NCBI GenBank assembly: GCA_036971475.1 | Contig: JBAIZL010000003.1 | Coordinates: 56,298,842 to 56,362,841 of the forward strand | DNA: 64,000 bases | From: Prosapia bicincta | Lineage: Eukaryota; Arthropoda; Insecta; Hemiptera; Cercopidae | Direction: 5' to 3' | In this document: piece by piece, positions 20,101 to 34,908 of the stretch | Position numbering within the stretch: position 1 is the stretch's first letter | How the letters are laid out: the number at the start of each line of letters is the position of its first letter | Translations under genes and position numbers: made by a program | Notes under the pieces: model-generated | The model's input: the letters and a program-made list of their open reading frames with translations, nothing else | Told to the model about the DNA's origin: nothing | Database searches by the model: none

Positions 20101-23100
20101 TTGCCACACCTACATCCACCCATAAGGACTAAATCCCGCCCAAAACTGATAATATACGTTTTATTTATCGTTCATTAGGGTGAATGACCTCAATTTAGAG
20201 TAAATAATCTAAAATAAACAGACTATTGCTGTTCTACTTTCGATTTTTCTATTATATACGACCTAGATATGAAATAACAACCCAAATAATATCAGGAACA
20301 CACCTATCACTGCCCAAATCGCTGCAGTCACGCCCGTTGAAGTATAAATACCGCCCTATTGATGAAATGCTATGTTTGTACCTCCTTCTCACACCTACAT
20401 CCACCCATAAGGACTAAATCCCGCCCAAAACTGATATAGACGTTTTATTTATCGTTCATTAGGGTGAATGACCTCAATTTAGAGTAAATAATCTAAAATA
20501 AACAGAATATTGTTGTTCTACTTTCGATTTTTCTATTATATACGGCCTAGATATGAAATAACAACCCAAATAATATCAGGAACACACCTATCACTGCCCA
20601 AATCGCTGCAGTCACGCCCGTTGAAGTATAAATACCGCCCTATTGAAGAAATGCTATGTTTGTACCTCCTTCTCACACCTACATCCACCCATAAGGACTA
20701 AATCCCGCCCAAAACTTATATAGACGTTTTATTTATAGTTCATTAGGGTGAACCACCTCAATTTAGAGTAAATAATCTAAAATAAACAGACTATTGTTGT
20801 TCTACTTTCGATTTTTCTATTATATACGACCTAGATATGAAATAACAACCCAAATAATATCAGGAACACACCTATCACTGCCCAAATCGCTGCAGTCACG
20901 CCCGTTGAAGTATAAATACCGCCCTATTGAAGAAATGCTATGTTTGTACTTCCTTGTCACACCTACATCCACCCATAAGGACTAAATCCCGCCCAAAACT
21001 TATATAGACGTTTTATTTATAGTTCATTAGGGTGAACCACCTCAATTTAGAGTAAATAATCTAAAATAAACAGACTATTGTTGTTCTACTTTCGATTTTT
21101 CTATTATATACGACCTAGATATGAAATAACAACCCAAATAATATCAGGAACACACCTATCACTGCCCAAATCGCTGCAGTCACGCCCGTTGAAGTATAAA
21201 TACCGCCCTATTGAAGAAATGCTATGTTTGTACTTCCTTGTCACACCTACATCCACCCATAAGGACTAAATCCCGCAAAATACTGATATAGACGTTTTAT
21301 TTATCGTTCATTAGGGTGAATGACCTCAATTTAGAGTAAATAATCTAAAATAAACAGACTATTGTTGTTCTACTTTCGATTTTTCTATTATATACGACCT
21401 AGATATGAAATAACAACCCAAATAATATCAGGAACACACCTATCACTGCCCAAATCGCTGCAGTCACGCCCGTTGAAGTATAAATACCGCCCTATTGAAG
21501 AAATGCTATGTTTGTACCTCCTTCTCACACCTACATCCACCCATAAGGACTAAATCCCGCCCAAAACTGATAATATACGTTTTATTTATCGTTCATTAGG
21601 GTGAATGACCTCAATTTAGAATAAATAATCTAAAATAAACAGACTATTGTTGTTCTACTTTCGATTTTTCTAATATATACGATCTAGATATGAAATAACA
21701 ACTTAAATAATATCAGGAACACACCTATCACTGCCCAAATCGCTCCAGTCACGCCCGTTGAAGTATAAATACCGCCCTATTGAAGAAATGCTATGTTTGT
21801 ACTTCCTTGTCACACCTACATCCACCCATAAGGACTAAATCCCGCCCAAAACTGATATATACGTTTTATTTATCGTTCATTAGGGTGAATGACCTCAATT
21901 TAGAGTAAATAATCTAAAATAAACAGAATATTGTTGTTCTACTTTCGATTTTTCTAATATATACGATCTAGATATGAAATAACAACTTAAATAATATCAG
22001 GAACACACCTATCACTGCCCAAATCGCTGCAGTCACGCCCGTTGAAGTATAAATACCGCCCTATTGATGAAATGCTATGTTTGTACCTCCTTCTCATACC
22101 TACATCCACCCATAAGGACTTAATCCCGCCCAAAACTGATATATACGTTTTATTTATCGTTCATTAGGGTGAATGACCTCAATTTAGAATAAATAATCTA
22201 AAATAAACAGACTATTGTTGTTCTACTTTCGATTTTTCTAATATATACGATCTAGATATGAAATAACAACTTAAATAATATCAGGAACACACCTATCACT
22301 GCCCAAATCGCTGCAGTCACGCCCGTTGAAGTATAAATACCGCCCTATTGATGAAATGCTATGTTTGTACCTCCTTCTCATACCTACATCCACCCATAAG
22401 GACTAAATCCCGCCCAAAACTGATATATACGTTTTATTTATCGTTCATTAGGGTGAATGACCTCAATTTAGAGTAAATAATCTAAAATAAACAGAATATT
22501 GTTGTTCTACTTTCGATTTTTCTATTATATACGGCCTAGATATGAAATAACAACCCAAATAATATCAGGAACACACCTATCACTGCCCAAATCGCTGCAG
22601 TCACGCCCGTTGAAGTATAAATACCGCCCTATTGAAGAAATGCTATGTTTGTACCTCCTTCTCACACCTACATCCACCCATAAGGACTAAATCCCGCAAA
22701 ATACTGATATAGACGTTTTATTTATCGTTCATTAGGGTGAATGACCTCAATTTAGAGTAAATAATCTAAAATAAACAGACTATTGTTGTTCTACTTTCGA
22801 TTTTTCTATTATATACGACCTAGATATGAAATAACAACCCAAATAATATCAGGAACACACCTATCACTGCCCAAATCGCTGCAGTCACGCCCGTTGAAGT
22901 ATAAATACCGCCCTATTGAAGAAATGCTATGTTTGTACCTCCTTCTCACACCTACATCCACCCATAAGGACTAAATCCCGCCAATACTGATAATATACGT
23001 TTTATTTATCGTTCATTAGGGTGAATGACCTCAATTTAGAATAAATAATCTAAAATAAACAGACTATTGTTGTTCTACTTTCGATTTTTCTATTATATAC

Positions 23101-26100
23101 GACCTAGATATGAAATAACAACCCAAATAATATCAGGAACACACCTATCACTGCCCAAATCGCTGCAGTCACGCCCGTTGAAGTATAAATACCGCCCTAT
23201 TGAAGAAATGCTATGTTTGTACTTCCTTGTCACACCTACATCCACCCATAAGGACTAAATCCCGCCCAATACTGATAATATACGTTTTATTTATCGTTCA
23301 TTAGGGTGAATGACCTCAATTTAGAGTAAATAATCTAAAATAAACAGACTATTGTTGTTCTACTTTCGATTTTTCTATTATATACGACCTAGATATGAAA
23401 TAACAAACCAAATAATATCAGGAACACACCTATCACTGCCCAAATCGCTGCAGTCACGCCCGTTGAAGTATAAATACCGCCCTATTGAAGAAATGCTATG
23501 TTTGTACCTCCTTCTCACACCTACATCCACCTATAAGGACTAAATCCCGCCCAAAACTGATAATATACGTTTTATTTATCGTTCATTAGGGTGAATGACC
23601 TCAATTTAGAGTAAATAATCTAAAATAAACAGACTATTGTTGTTCTACTTTCGATTTTTCTATTATATACGACCTAGATATGAAATAACAAACCAAATAA
23701 TATCAGGAACACACCTATCACTGCCCAAATCGCTGCAGTCACGCCCGTTGAAGTATAAATACCGCCCTATTGAAGAAATGCAATGTTTGTACCTCCTTCT
23801 CACACCTACATCCACCCATAAGGACTAAATCCCGCCCAAAACTGATAATATACGTTTTATTTATCGTTCATTAGGGTGAATGATCTCAATTTAGAGTAAA
23901 TAATCTAAAATAAACAGACTATTGTTGTTCTACTTTCGATTTTTCTATTATATACGACCTAGATATGAAATAACAACCCAAATAATATCAGGAACACCCC
24001 TATCACTGCCCAAATCGCTGCAGTCACGCCCGTTGAAGTATAAATACCGCCCTATTGAAGAAATGCTATGTTTGTACCTCCTTCTCACACCTACATCCAC
24101 CCATAAGGACTAAATCCCGCCCAAAACTGATAATATACGTTTTATTTATCGTTCATTAGGGTGAATGACCTCAATTTAGAGTAAATAATCTAAAATAAAC
24201 AGACTATTGTTGTTCTACTTTCGATTTTTCTATTATATACGACCTAGATATGAAACAACTTAAATAAAATCAGGAACACACCTATCACTGCCCAAATCGC
24301 TCCAGTCACGCCCGTTGAAGTATAAATACCGCCCTATTGAAGAAATGCTATGTTTGTACTTCCTTGTCACACCTACATCCACCCATAAGGACTAAATCCC
24401 GCCCAAAACTGATATAGACGTTTTATTTATCGTTCATTAGGGTGAATGACCTCAATTTAGAGTAAATAATCTAAAATAAACAGACTATTGTTGTTCTACT
24501 TTCGATTTTTCTATTATATACGACCTAGATATGAAATAACAAACCAAATAATATCAGGAACACACCTATCACTGCCCAAATCGCTGCAGTCACGCCCGTT
24601 GAAGTATAAATACCGCCCTATTGAAGAAATGCAATGTTTGTACCTCCTTCTCACACCTACATCCACCCATAAGGACTAAATCCCGCCCAAAACTGATAAT
24701 ATACGTTTTATTTATCGTTCATTAGGGTGAATGACCTCAATTTAGAGTAAATAATCTAAAATAAACAGACTATTGTTGTTCTACTTTCGATTTTTCTATT
24801 ATATACGACCTAGATATGAAATAACAAACCAAATAATATCAGGAACACACCTATCACTGCCCAAATCGCTGCAGTCACGCCCGTTGAAGTATAAATACCG
24901 CCCTATTAAAGAAATGCAATGTTTGTACCTCCTTCTCACACCTACATCCACCCATAAGGACTAAATCCCGCCCAAAACTGATATAGACCTTTTATTTATC
25001 GTTCACTAGGGTGAACCACCTCAATTTAGAGTAAATAATCTAAAATAAACAGACTATTGTTGTTCTACTTTCGATTTTTCTATTATATACGACCTAGATA
25101 TGAAATAACAACCCAAATAATATCAGGAACACACCTATCACTGCCCAAATCGCTCCAGTCACGCCCGTTGAAGTATAAATATCGCCCCATTGAAGAAATG
25201 CTATGTTTGTACCTCCTTCTCACACCTACATCCACCCATAAGGACTAAATCCCGCCCAAAACTGATATAGACCTTTTATTTATCGTTCATTAGGGTGAAC
25301 CACCTCAATTTAGAGTAAATAATCTAAAATAAACAGACTATTGTTGTTCTACTTTCGATTTTTCTATTATATACGACCTAGATATGAAATAACAACCCAA
25401 ATAATATCAGGAACACACCTATCACTGCCCAAATCGCTCCAGTCACGCCCGTTGAAGTATAAATACCGCCCTATTGAAGAAATGCTATGTTTGTACCTCC
25501 TTCTCACACCTACATCCACCCATAAGGACTAAATCCCGCCCAATACTGATAATATACGTTTTATTTATCGTTCATTAGGGTGAATGACCTCAATTTAGAA
25601 TAAATAATCTAAAATAAACAGACTATTGTTGTTCTACTTTCGATTTTTCTATTATATTCGACCTTGATATGAAATAACAACCCAAATAATATCAGGAACA
25701 CACCTATCACTGCCCAAATCGCTGCAGTCACGCCCGTTGAAGTATAAATACCGCCCTATTGAAGAAATGCTATGTTTGTACCTCCTTCTCACACCTACAT
25801 CCACCCATAAGGACTAAATCCCGCAAAATACTGATATAGACGTTTTATTTATCGTTCATTAGGGTGAATGACCTCAATTTAGAGTAAATAATCTAAAATA
25901 AACAGACTATTGTTGTTCTACTTTCGATTTTTCTATTATATACGACCTAGATATGAAATAACAACCCAAATAATATCAGGAACACACCTATCACTGCCCA
26001 AATCGCTGCAGTCACGCCCGTTGAAGTATAAATACCGCCCTATTGAAGAAATGCTATGTTTGTATCTCCTTCTCACACCTACATCCACCCATAAGGACTA

Positions 26101-26939
26101 AATCCCGCCCAATACTGATAATATACGTTTTATTTATCGTTCATTAGGGTGAATGACCTCAATTTAGAGTAAATATTCTAAAATAAACAGACTATTGTTG
26201 TTCTACTTTCGATTTTTCTATTATATTCGACCTTGATATGAAATAACAACTTAAATAATATCAGGAACACACCTATCACTGCCCAAATCGCTCCAGTCAC
26301 GCCCGTTGAAGTATAAATACCGCCCTATTGAAGAAATGCTATGTTTGTACCTCCTTCTCACACCTACATCCACCCATAAGGACTAAATCCCGCCCAATAC
26401 TGATAATATACGTTTTATTTATCGTTCATTAGGGTGAATGACCTCAATTTAGAGTAAATATTCTAAAATAAACAGACTATTGTTGTTCTACTTTCGATTT
26501 TTCTATTATATTCGACCTTGATATGAAATAACAACCCAAATAATATCAGGAACACACCTATCACTGCCCAAATCGCTGCAGTCACGCCCGTTGAAGTATA
26601 AATACCGCCCTATTGAAAAAATGCTATGTTTGTACTTCCTTGTCACACCTACATCCACCCATAAGGACTAAATCCCGCCCAATACTGATAATATACGTTT
26701 TATTTATCGTTCATTAGGGTGAATGACCTCAATTTAGAGTAAATATTCTAAAATAAACAGACTATTGTTGTTCTACTTTCGATTTTTCTATTATATTCGA
26801 CCTTGATATGAAATAACAACCCAAATAATATCAGGAACACACCTGTCACTGCCCAAATCGCTGCAGTCACGCCCGTTGAAGTATAAATACCGCCCTATTG
26901 ATGAAATGCTATGTTTGTACCTCCTTCTCACACCTACAT

Positions 26940-27297
26940 CCACCCATAAGGACTAAATCCCGCCCAAATCGCTCCAGTCACGCCCGTTGAAGTATAAATA
27001 CCGCCCTATTGATGAAATGCTATGTTTGTACCTCCTTCTCACACCTACATCCACCCATAAGGACTAAATCCCGCCCAAATCGCTCCAGTCACGCCCGTTG
27101 AAGTATAAATACCGCCCTATTGAAGAAATGCTATGTTTGTACCTCCTTCTCACACCTACATCGACCCATAAGGACTAAATCCCGCCCAAATCGCTCCAGT
27201 CACGCCCGTTGAAGTATAAATACCGCCCTATTGATGAAATGCTATGTTTGTACCTCCTTCTCACACCTACATCCACCCATAAGGACTAAATCCCGCC
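26940..27297 (+). repeat. 111-bp sub-monomers inside the satellite, block 1
   Basis: Three consecutive units keep only the 111-bp segment between the two GCCCAAA words of the 284-bp monomer, so ATCCCGCCCAAA runs straight into TCGCTCCAG. The remaining ~173 bp is missing from each. Confidence 0.88.
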
Positions 27298-27759
27298 CAA
27301 AACTGATAATATACGTTTTATTTATCGTTCATTAGGGTGAATGACCTCAATTTAGAGTAAATAATCTAAAATAAACAGACTATTGTTGTTCTACTTTCGA
27401 TTTTTCTATTATATTCGACCTTAATATGAAATAACAACCCAAATAATATCAGGAACACACCTATCACTGCCCAAATCGCTGCAGTCACGCCCGTTGAAGT
27501 ATAAATACCGCCCTATTGAAGAAATGCTATGTTTGTACTTCCTTGTCACACCTACATCCACCCATAAGGACTAAATCCCGCCCAATACTGATAATATACG
27601 TTTTATTTATCGTTCATTAGGGTGAATGACCTCAATTTAGAGTAAATATTCTAAACTAAACAGACTATTGTTGTTCTACTTTCGATTTTTCTATTATATT
27701 CGACCTTGATATGAAATAACAACCCAAATAATATCAGGAACACACCTATCACTGCCAAA

Positions 27760-27975
27760 ATCGCTCCAGTCACGCCCGTTGAAGCATAAATACCGCCCTA
27801 TTGATGAAATGCTATGTTTGTACCTCCTTCTCACACCTACATCCACCCATAAGGACTAAATCCCGCCCAAATCGCTCCAGTCACGCCCGTTGAAGCATAA
27901 ATACCGCCCTATTGATGAAATGCTATGTTTGTACCTCCTTCTCACACCTACATCCACCCATAAGGACTAAATCCC
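27760..27975 (+). repeat. 111-bp sub-monomer, block 2
   Basis: One extra 111-bp unit carrying GCATAAATACC instead of GTATAAATACC, the same variant that dominates block 4 at 33.0-34.2 kb. Confidence 0.8.
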
Positions 27976-30900
27976 GCCCAATACTGATAATATACGTTTT
28001 ATTTATCGTTCATTAGGGTGAATGACCTCAATTTAGAATAAATAATCTAAAATAAACAGACTATTGTTGTTCTACTTTCGATTTTTCTATTATATTCGAC
28101 CTTGATATGAAATAACAACCCAAATAATATCAGGAACACCCCTATCACTGCCCAAATCGCTGCAGTCACGCCCGTTGAAGTATAAATACCGCCCTATTGA
28201 AGAAATGCTATGTTTGTACCTCCTTCTCACACCTACATCCACCCATAAGGACTAAATCCCGCCCAAAACTGATAATATACGTTTTATTTATCGTTCATTA
28301 GGGTGAATGATCTCAATTTAGAGTAAATAATCTAAAATAAACAGACTATTGTTGTTCTACTTTCGATTTTTCTATTATATACGACCTAGATATGAAATAA
28401 CAACCCAAATAATATCAGGAACACCCCTATCACTGCCCAAATCGCTGCAGTCACGCCCGTTGAAGTATAAATACCGCCCTATTGAAGAAATGCTATGTTT
28501 GTACCTCCTTCTCACACCTACATCCACCCATAAGGACTAAATCCCGCCCAAAACTGATAATATACGTTTTATTTATCGTTCATTAGGGTGAATGACCTCA
28601 ATTTAGAGTAAATAATCTAAAATAAACAGACTATTGTTGTTCTACTTTCGATTTTTCTATTATATACGACCTAGATATGAAACAACTTAAATAAAATCAG
28701 GAACACACCTATCACTGCCCAAATCGCTCCAGTCACGCCCGTTGAAGTATAAATACCGCCCTATTGAAGAAATGCTATGTTTGTACTTCCTTGTCACACC
28801 TACATCCACCCATAAGGACTAAATCCCGCCCAAAACTGATATAGACGTTTTATTTATCGTTCATTAGGGTGAATGACCTCAATTTAGAGTAAATAATCTA
28901 AAATAAACAGACTATTGTTGTTCTACTTTCGATTTTTCTATTATATACGACCTAGATATGAAATAACAAACCAAATAATATCAGGAACACACCTATCACT
29001 GCCCAAATCGCTGCAGTCACGCCCGTTGAAGTATAAATACCGCCCTATTGAAGAAATGCAATGTTTGTACCTCCTTCTCACACCTACATCCACCCATAAG
29101 GACTAAATCCCGCCCAAAACTGATAATATACGTTTTATTTATCGTTCATTAGGGTGAATGACCTCAATTTAGAGTAAATAATCTAAAATAAACAGACTAT
29201 TGTTGTTCTACTTTCGATTTTTCTATTATATACGACCTAGATATGAAATAACAAACCAAATAATATCAGGAACACACCTATCACTGCCCAAATCGCTGCA
29301 GTCACGCCCGTTGAAGTATAAATACCGCCCTATTAAAGAAATGCAATGTTTGTACCTCCTTCTCACACCTACATCCACCCATAAGGACTAAATCCCGCCC
29401 AAAACTGATATAGACCTTTTATTTATCGTTCACTAGGGTGAACCACCTCAATTTAGAGTAAATAATCTAAAATAAACAGACTATTGTTGTTCTACTTTCG
29501 ATTTTTCTATTATATACGACCTAGATATGAAATAACAACCCAAATAATATCAGGAACACACCTATCACTGCCCAAATCGCTCCAGTCACGCCCGTTGAAG
29601 TATAAATATCGCCCCATTGAAGAAATGCTATGTTTGTACCTCCTTCTCACACCTACATCCACCCATAAGGACTAAATCCCGCCCAAAACTGATATAGACC
29701 TTTTATTTATCGTTCATTAGGGTGAACCACCTCAATTTAGAGTAAATAATCTAAAATAAACAGACTATTGTTGTTCTACTTTCGATTTTTCTATTATATA
29801 CGACCTAGATATGAAATAACAACCCAAATAATATCAGGAACACACCTATCACTGCCCAAATCGCTCCAGTCACGCCCGTTGAAGTATAAATACCGCCCTA
29901 TTGAAGAAATGCTATGTTTGTAAGTCCTTCTCACACCTACATCCACCCATAAGGACTAAATCCCGCCCAATACTGATAATATACGTTTTATTTATCGTTC
30001 ATTAGGGTGAATGACCTCAATTTAGAATAAATAATCTAAAATAAACAGACTATTGTTGTTCTACTTTCGATTTTTCTATTATATTCGACCTTGATATGAA
30101 ATAACAACCCAAATAATATCAGGAACACACCTATCACTGCCCAAATCGCTGCAGTCACGCCCGTTGAAGTATAAATACCGCCCTATTGAAGAAATGCTAT
30201 GTTTGTACCTCCTTCTCACACCTACATCCACCCATAAGGACTAAATCCCGCCCAATACTGATAATATACGTTTTATTTATCGTTCATTAGGGTGAATGAC
30301 CTCAATTTAGAGTAAATAATCTAAAATAAACAGACTATTGTTGTTCTACTTTCGATTTTTCTATTATATTCGACCTTGATATGAAATAACAACTTAAATA
30401 ATATCAGGAACACACCTATCACTGCCCAAATCGCTGCAGTCACGCCCGTTGAAGTATAAATACCGCCCTATTGATGAAATGCTATGTTTGTACCTCCTTC
30501 TCATACCTACATCCACCCATAAGGACTAAATCCCGCCCAAAACTGATATATACGTTTTATTTATCGTTCATTAGGGTGAATGACCTCAATTTAGAGTAAA
30601 TAATCTAAAATAAACAGAATATTGTTGTTCTACTTTCGATTTTTCTATTATATATGGCCTAGATATGAAATAACAACCCAAATAATATCAGGAACACACC
30701 TATCACTGCCCAAATCGCTGCAGTCACGCCCGTTGAAGTATAAATACCGCCCTATTGAAGAAATGCTATGTTTGTACCTCCTTCTCACACCTACATCCAC
30801 CCATAAGGACTAAATCCCGCAAAATACTGATATAGACGTTTTATTTATCGTTCATTAGGGTGAATGACCTCAATTTAGAGTAAATAATCTAAAATAAACA

Positions 30901-32227
30901 GACTATTGTTGTTCTACTTTCGATTTTTCTATTATATACGACCTAGATATGAAATAACAACCCAAATAATATCAGGAACACACCTATCACTGCCCAAATC
31001 GCTGCAGTCACGCCCGTTGAAGTATAAATACCGCCCTATTGAAGAAATGCTATGTTTGTACCTCCTTCTCACACCTACATCCACCCATAAGGACTAAATC
31101 CCGCCCAATACTGATAATATACGTTTTATTTATCGTTCATTAGGGTGAATGACCTCAATTTAGAGTAAATATTCTAAAATAAACAGACTATTGTTGTTCT
31201 ACTTTCGATTTTTCTATTATATTCGACCTTGATATGAAATAACAACTTAAATAATATCAGGAACACACCTATCACTGCCCAAATCGCTCCAGTCACGCCC
31301 GTTGAAGTATAAATACCGCCCTATTGAAGAAATGCTATGTTTGTACCTCCTTCTCACACCTACATCCACCCATAAGGACTAAATCCCGCCCAATACTGAT
31401 AATATACGTTTTATTTATCGTTCATTAGGGTGAATGACCTCAATTTAGAGTAAATATTCTAAAATAAACAGACTATTGTTGTTCTACTTTCGATTTTTCT
31501 ATTATATTCGACCTTGATATGAAATAACAACCCAAATAATATCAGGAACACACCTATCACTGCCCAAATCGCTGCAGTCACGCCCGTTGAAGTATAAATA
31601 CCGCCCTATTGATGAAATGCTATGTTTGTACCTCCTTCTCACACCTACATCCACCCATAAGGACTAAATCCCGCCCAATACTGATAATATACGTTTTATT
31701 TATCGTTCATTAGGGTGAATGACCTCAATTTAGAGTAAATAATCTAAAATAAACAGACTATTGTTGTTCTACTTTCGATTTTTCTATTATATTCGACCTT
31801 GATATGAAATAACAACCCAAATAATATCAGGAACACACCTATCACTGCCCAAATCGCTGCAGTCACGCCCGTTGAAGTATAAATACCGCCCTATTGAAGA
31901 AATGCTATGTTTGTACTTCCTTGTCACACCTACATCCACCCATAAGGACTAAATCCCGCCCAATACTGATAATATACGTTTTATTTATCGTTCATTAGGG
32001 TGAATGACCTCAATTTAGAGTAAATATTCTAAAATAAACAGACTATTGTTGTTCTACTTTCGATTTTTCTAATATATTCGACCTTGATATGAAATAACAA
32101 CCCAAATAATATCAGGAACACACCTGTCACTGCCCAAATCGCTGCAGTCACGCCCGTTGAAGTATAAATACCGCCCTATTGATGAAATGCTATGTTTGTA
32201 CCTCCTTCTCACACCTACATCCACCCA

Positions 32228-32580
32228 TAAGGACTAAATCCCGCCCAAATCGCTCCAGTCACGCCCGTTGAAGTATAAATACCGCCCTATTGATGAAATG
32301 CTATGTTTGTACCTCCTTCTCACACCTACATCCACCCATAAGGACTAAATCCCCCCCAAATCGCTCCAGTCACGCCCGTTGAAGTATAAATACCGCCCTA
32401 TTGAAGAAATGCTATGTTTGTACCTCCTTCTCACACCTACATCCACCCATAAGGACTAAATCCCGCCCAAATCGCTCCAGTCACGCCCGTTGAAGTATAA
32501 ATACCGCCCTATTGATGAAATGCTATGTTTGTACCTCCTTCTCACACCTACATCCACCCATAAGGACTAAATCCCGCCCA
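32228..32580 (+). repeat. 111-bp sub-monomers, block 3
   Basis: Three extra 111-bp units matching block 1 at an offset of 5,281 bp, consistent with duplication of the whole region rather than independent origin. Confidence 0.88.
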
Positions 32581-33040
32581 AAACTGATAATATACGTTTT
32601 ATTTATCGTTCATTAGGGTGAATGACCTCAATTTAGAGTAAATAATCTAAAATAAACAGACTATTGTTGTTCTACTTTCGATTTTTCTATTATATTCGAC
32701 CTTGATATGAAATAACAACCCAAATAATATCAGGAACACACCTATCACTGCCCAAATCGCTGCAGTCACGCCCGTTGAAGTATAAATACCGCCCTATTGA
32801 AGAAATGCTATGTTTGTACTTCCTTGTCACACCTACATCCACCCATAAGGACTAAATCCCGCCCAATACTGATAATATACGTTTTATTTATCGTTCATTA
32901 GGGTGAATGACCTCAATTTAGAGTAAATATTCTAAACTAAACAGACTATTGTTGTTCTACTTTCGATTTTTCTATTATATTCGACCTTGATATGAAATAA
33001 CAACCCAAATAATATCAGGAACACACCTATCACTGCCAAA

Positions 33041-34255
33041 ATCGCTCCAGTCACGCCCGTTGAAGCATAAATACCGCCCTATTGATGAAATGCTATGTTT
33101 GTACCTCCTTCTCACACCTACATCCACCCATAAGGACTGAATCCCGCCCAAATCGCTCCAGTCACGCCCGTTGAAGCATAAATACCGCCCTATTGATGAA
33201 ATGCTATGTTTGTACCTCCTTCTCACACCTACATCCACCCATAAGGACTGAATCCCGCCCAAATCGCTCCAGTCACGCCCGTTGAAGCATAAATACCGCC
33301 CTATTGATGAAATGCTATGTTTGTACCTCCTTCTCACACCTACATCCACCCATAAGGACTGAATCCCGCCCAAATCGCTCCAGTCACGCCCGTTGAAGCA
33401 TAAATACCGCCCTATTGAAGAAATGCTATGTTTGTACCTCCTTCTCACACCTACATCCACCCATAAGGACTGAATCCCGCCCAAATCGCTCCAGTCACGC
33501 CCGTTGAAGCATAAATACCGCCCTATTGAAGAAATGCTATGTTTGTACCTCCTTCTCACACCTACATCCACCCATAAGGACTGAATCCCGCCCAAATCGC
33601 TCCAGTCACGCCCGTTGAAGCATAAATACCGCCCTATTGATGAAATGCTATGTATGTACCTCCTTCTCACACCTACATCCACCCATAAGGACTGAATCCC
33701 GCCCAAATCGCTCCAGTCACGCCCGTTGAAGCATAAATACCGCCCTATTGAAGAAATGCTATGTTTGTACCTCCTTCTCACACCTACATCCACCCATAAG
33801 GACTGAATCCCGCCCAAATCGCTCCAGTCACGCCCGTTGAAGCATAAATACCGCCCTATTGATGAAATGCTATGTTTGTACCTCCTTCTCACACCTACAT
33901 CCACCCATAAGGACTGAATCCCGCCCAAATCGCTCCAGTCACGCCCGTTGAAGTATAAATACCGCCCTATTGATGAAATGCTATGTTTGTACCTCCTTCT
34001 CACACCTACATCCACCCATAAGGACTGAATCCCGCCCAAATCGCTCCAGTCACGCCCGTTGAAGTATAAATACCGCCCTATTGATGAAATGCTATGTTTG
34101 TACCTCCTTCTCACACCTACATCCACCCATAAGGACTGAATCCCGCCCAAATCGCTCCAGTCACGCCCGTTGAAGTATAAATACCGCCCTATTGATGAAA
34201 TGCTATGTTTGTACCTCCTTCTCACACCTACATCCACCCATAAGGACTAAATCCC
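33041..34255 (+). repeat. 111-bp sub-monomers, block 4 (~11 units)
   Basis: ATCGCTCCAG recurs at 33041, 33152 and onward every 111 bp for about eleven units, nearly identical, most with the GCATAAATACC and GGACTGAATCCC variants. The 420-codon minus-strand frame across it is an artefact of a stop-free period divisible by three. Confidence 0.92.
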
Positions 34256-34908
34256 GCCCAAAACTGATAATATACGTTTTATTTATCGTTCATTAGGGTG
34301 AATGACCTCAATTTAGAGTAAATAATCTAAAATAAACAGACTATTGTTGTTCTACTTTCGATTTTTCTAATATATACGATCTAGATATGAAATAACAACT
34401 TAAATAATATTAGGAACACACCTATCACTGCCCAAATCGCTCCAGTCACGCCCGTTGAAGTATAAATACCGCCCTATTGAAGGAAGTCTATGTTTGTACC
34501 TCCTTCTCACACCTACATCCACCCATAAGGACTAAATCCCGCCCAAAACTGATAATATACGTTTTATTTATCGTTCATTAGGGTGAATGACCTCAATTTA
34601 GAGTAAATAATCTAAAATAAACAGACTATTGTTGTTCTACTTTCGATTTTTCTAATATATACGATCTAGATATGAAATAACAACTTAAATAATATCAGGA
34701 ACACACCTATCACTGCCCAAATCGCTCCAGTCACGCCCGTTGAAGTATAAATACCGCCCTATTGATGAAATGCTATGTTTGTACCTCCTTCTCACACCTA
34801 CATCCACCCATAAGGACTAAATCCCGCCCAAAACGGATATAGACGTTTTATTTATCGTTCATTAGGGTGAATGACCTCAATTTAGAGTAAATAATCTAAA
34901 ATAAACAG

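Larger units (their letters stand above)
17109..34908 (+). repeat. 17.8-kb satellite array, ~284-bp monomer
   Basis: A head-to-tail monomer of 284-285 bp (landmark CGATTTTTCTATTATAT at regular spacing) with roughly 55 full copies plus short derivatives. Variation is low and patterned: variants such as ACCTAGATATG/ACCTTGATATG, CTGCAG/CTCCAG and TTGAAGAAATG/TTGATGAAATG recur in blocks. Each monomer has a TATAAATA and two GCCCAAA words 111 bp apart. A 63-codon frame recurs in most monomers but lacks an ATG start (TTG) and any family. The array ends sharply at 34908 within the monomer. Confidence 0.97.

Noticed and set aside
17666..31097. About thirty 63-codon plus-strand frames, one per satellite monomer
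   Set aside because: They start at TTG, not ATG, are identical because the DNA repeats, change freely with monomer variants and show no domain. They are satellite by-products.
32975..34237. 420-codon minus-strand frame
   Set aside because: It exists because the 111-bp repeat unit lacks a stop in this frame and 111 is divisible by three; the protein is just the repeat read through.
17109..34908. CRISPR-like regular repeats
   Set aside because: There are no unique spacers between short repeats; the whole unit repeats head to tail in eukaryotic satellite fashion.
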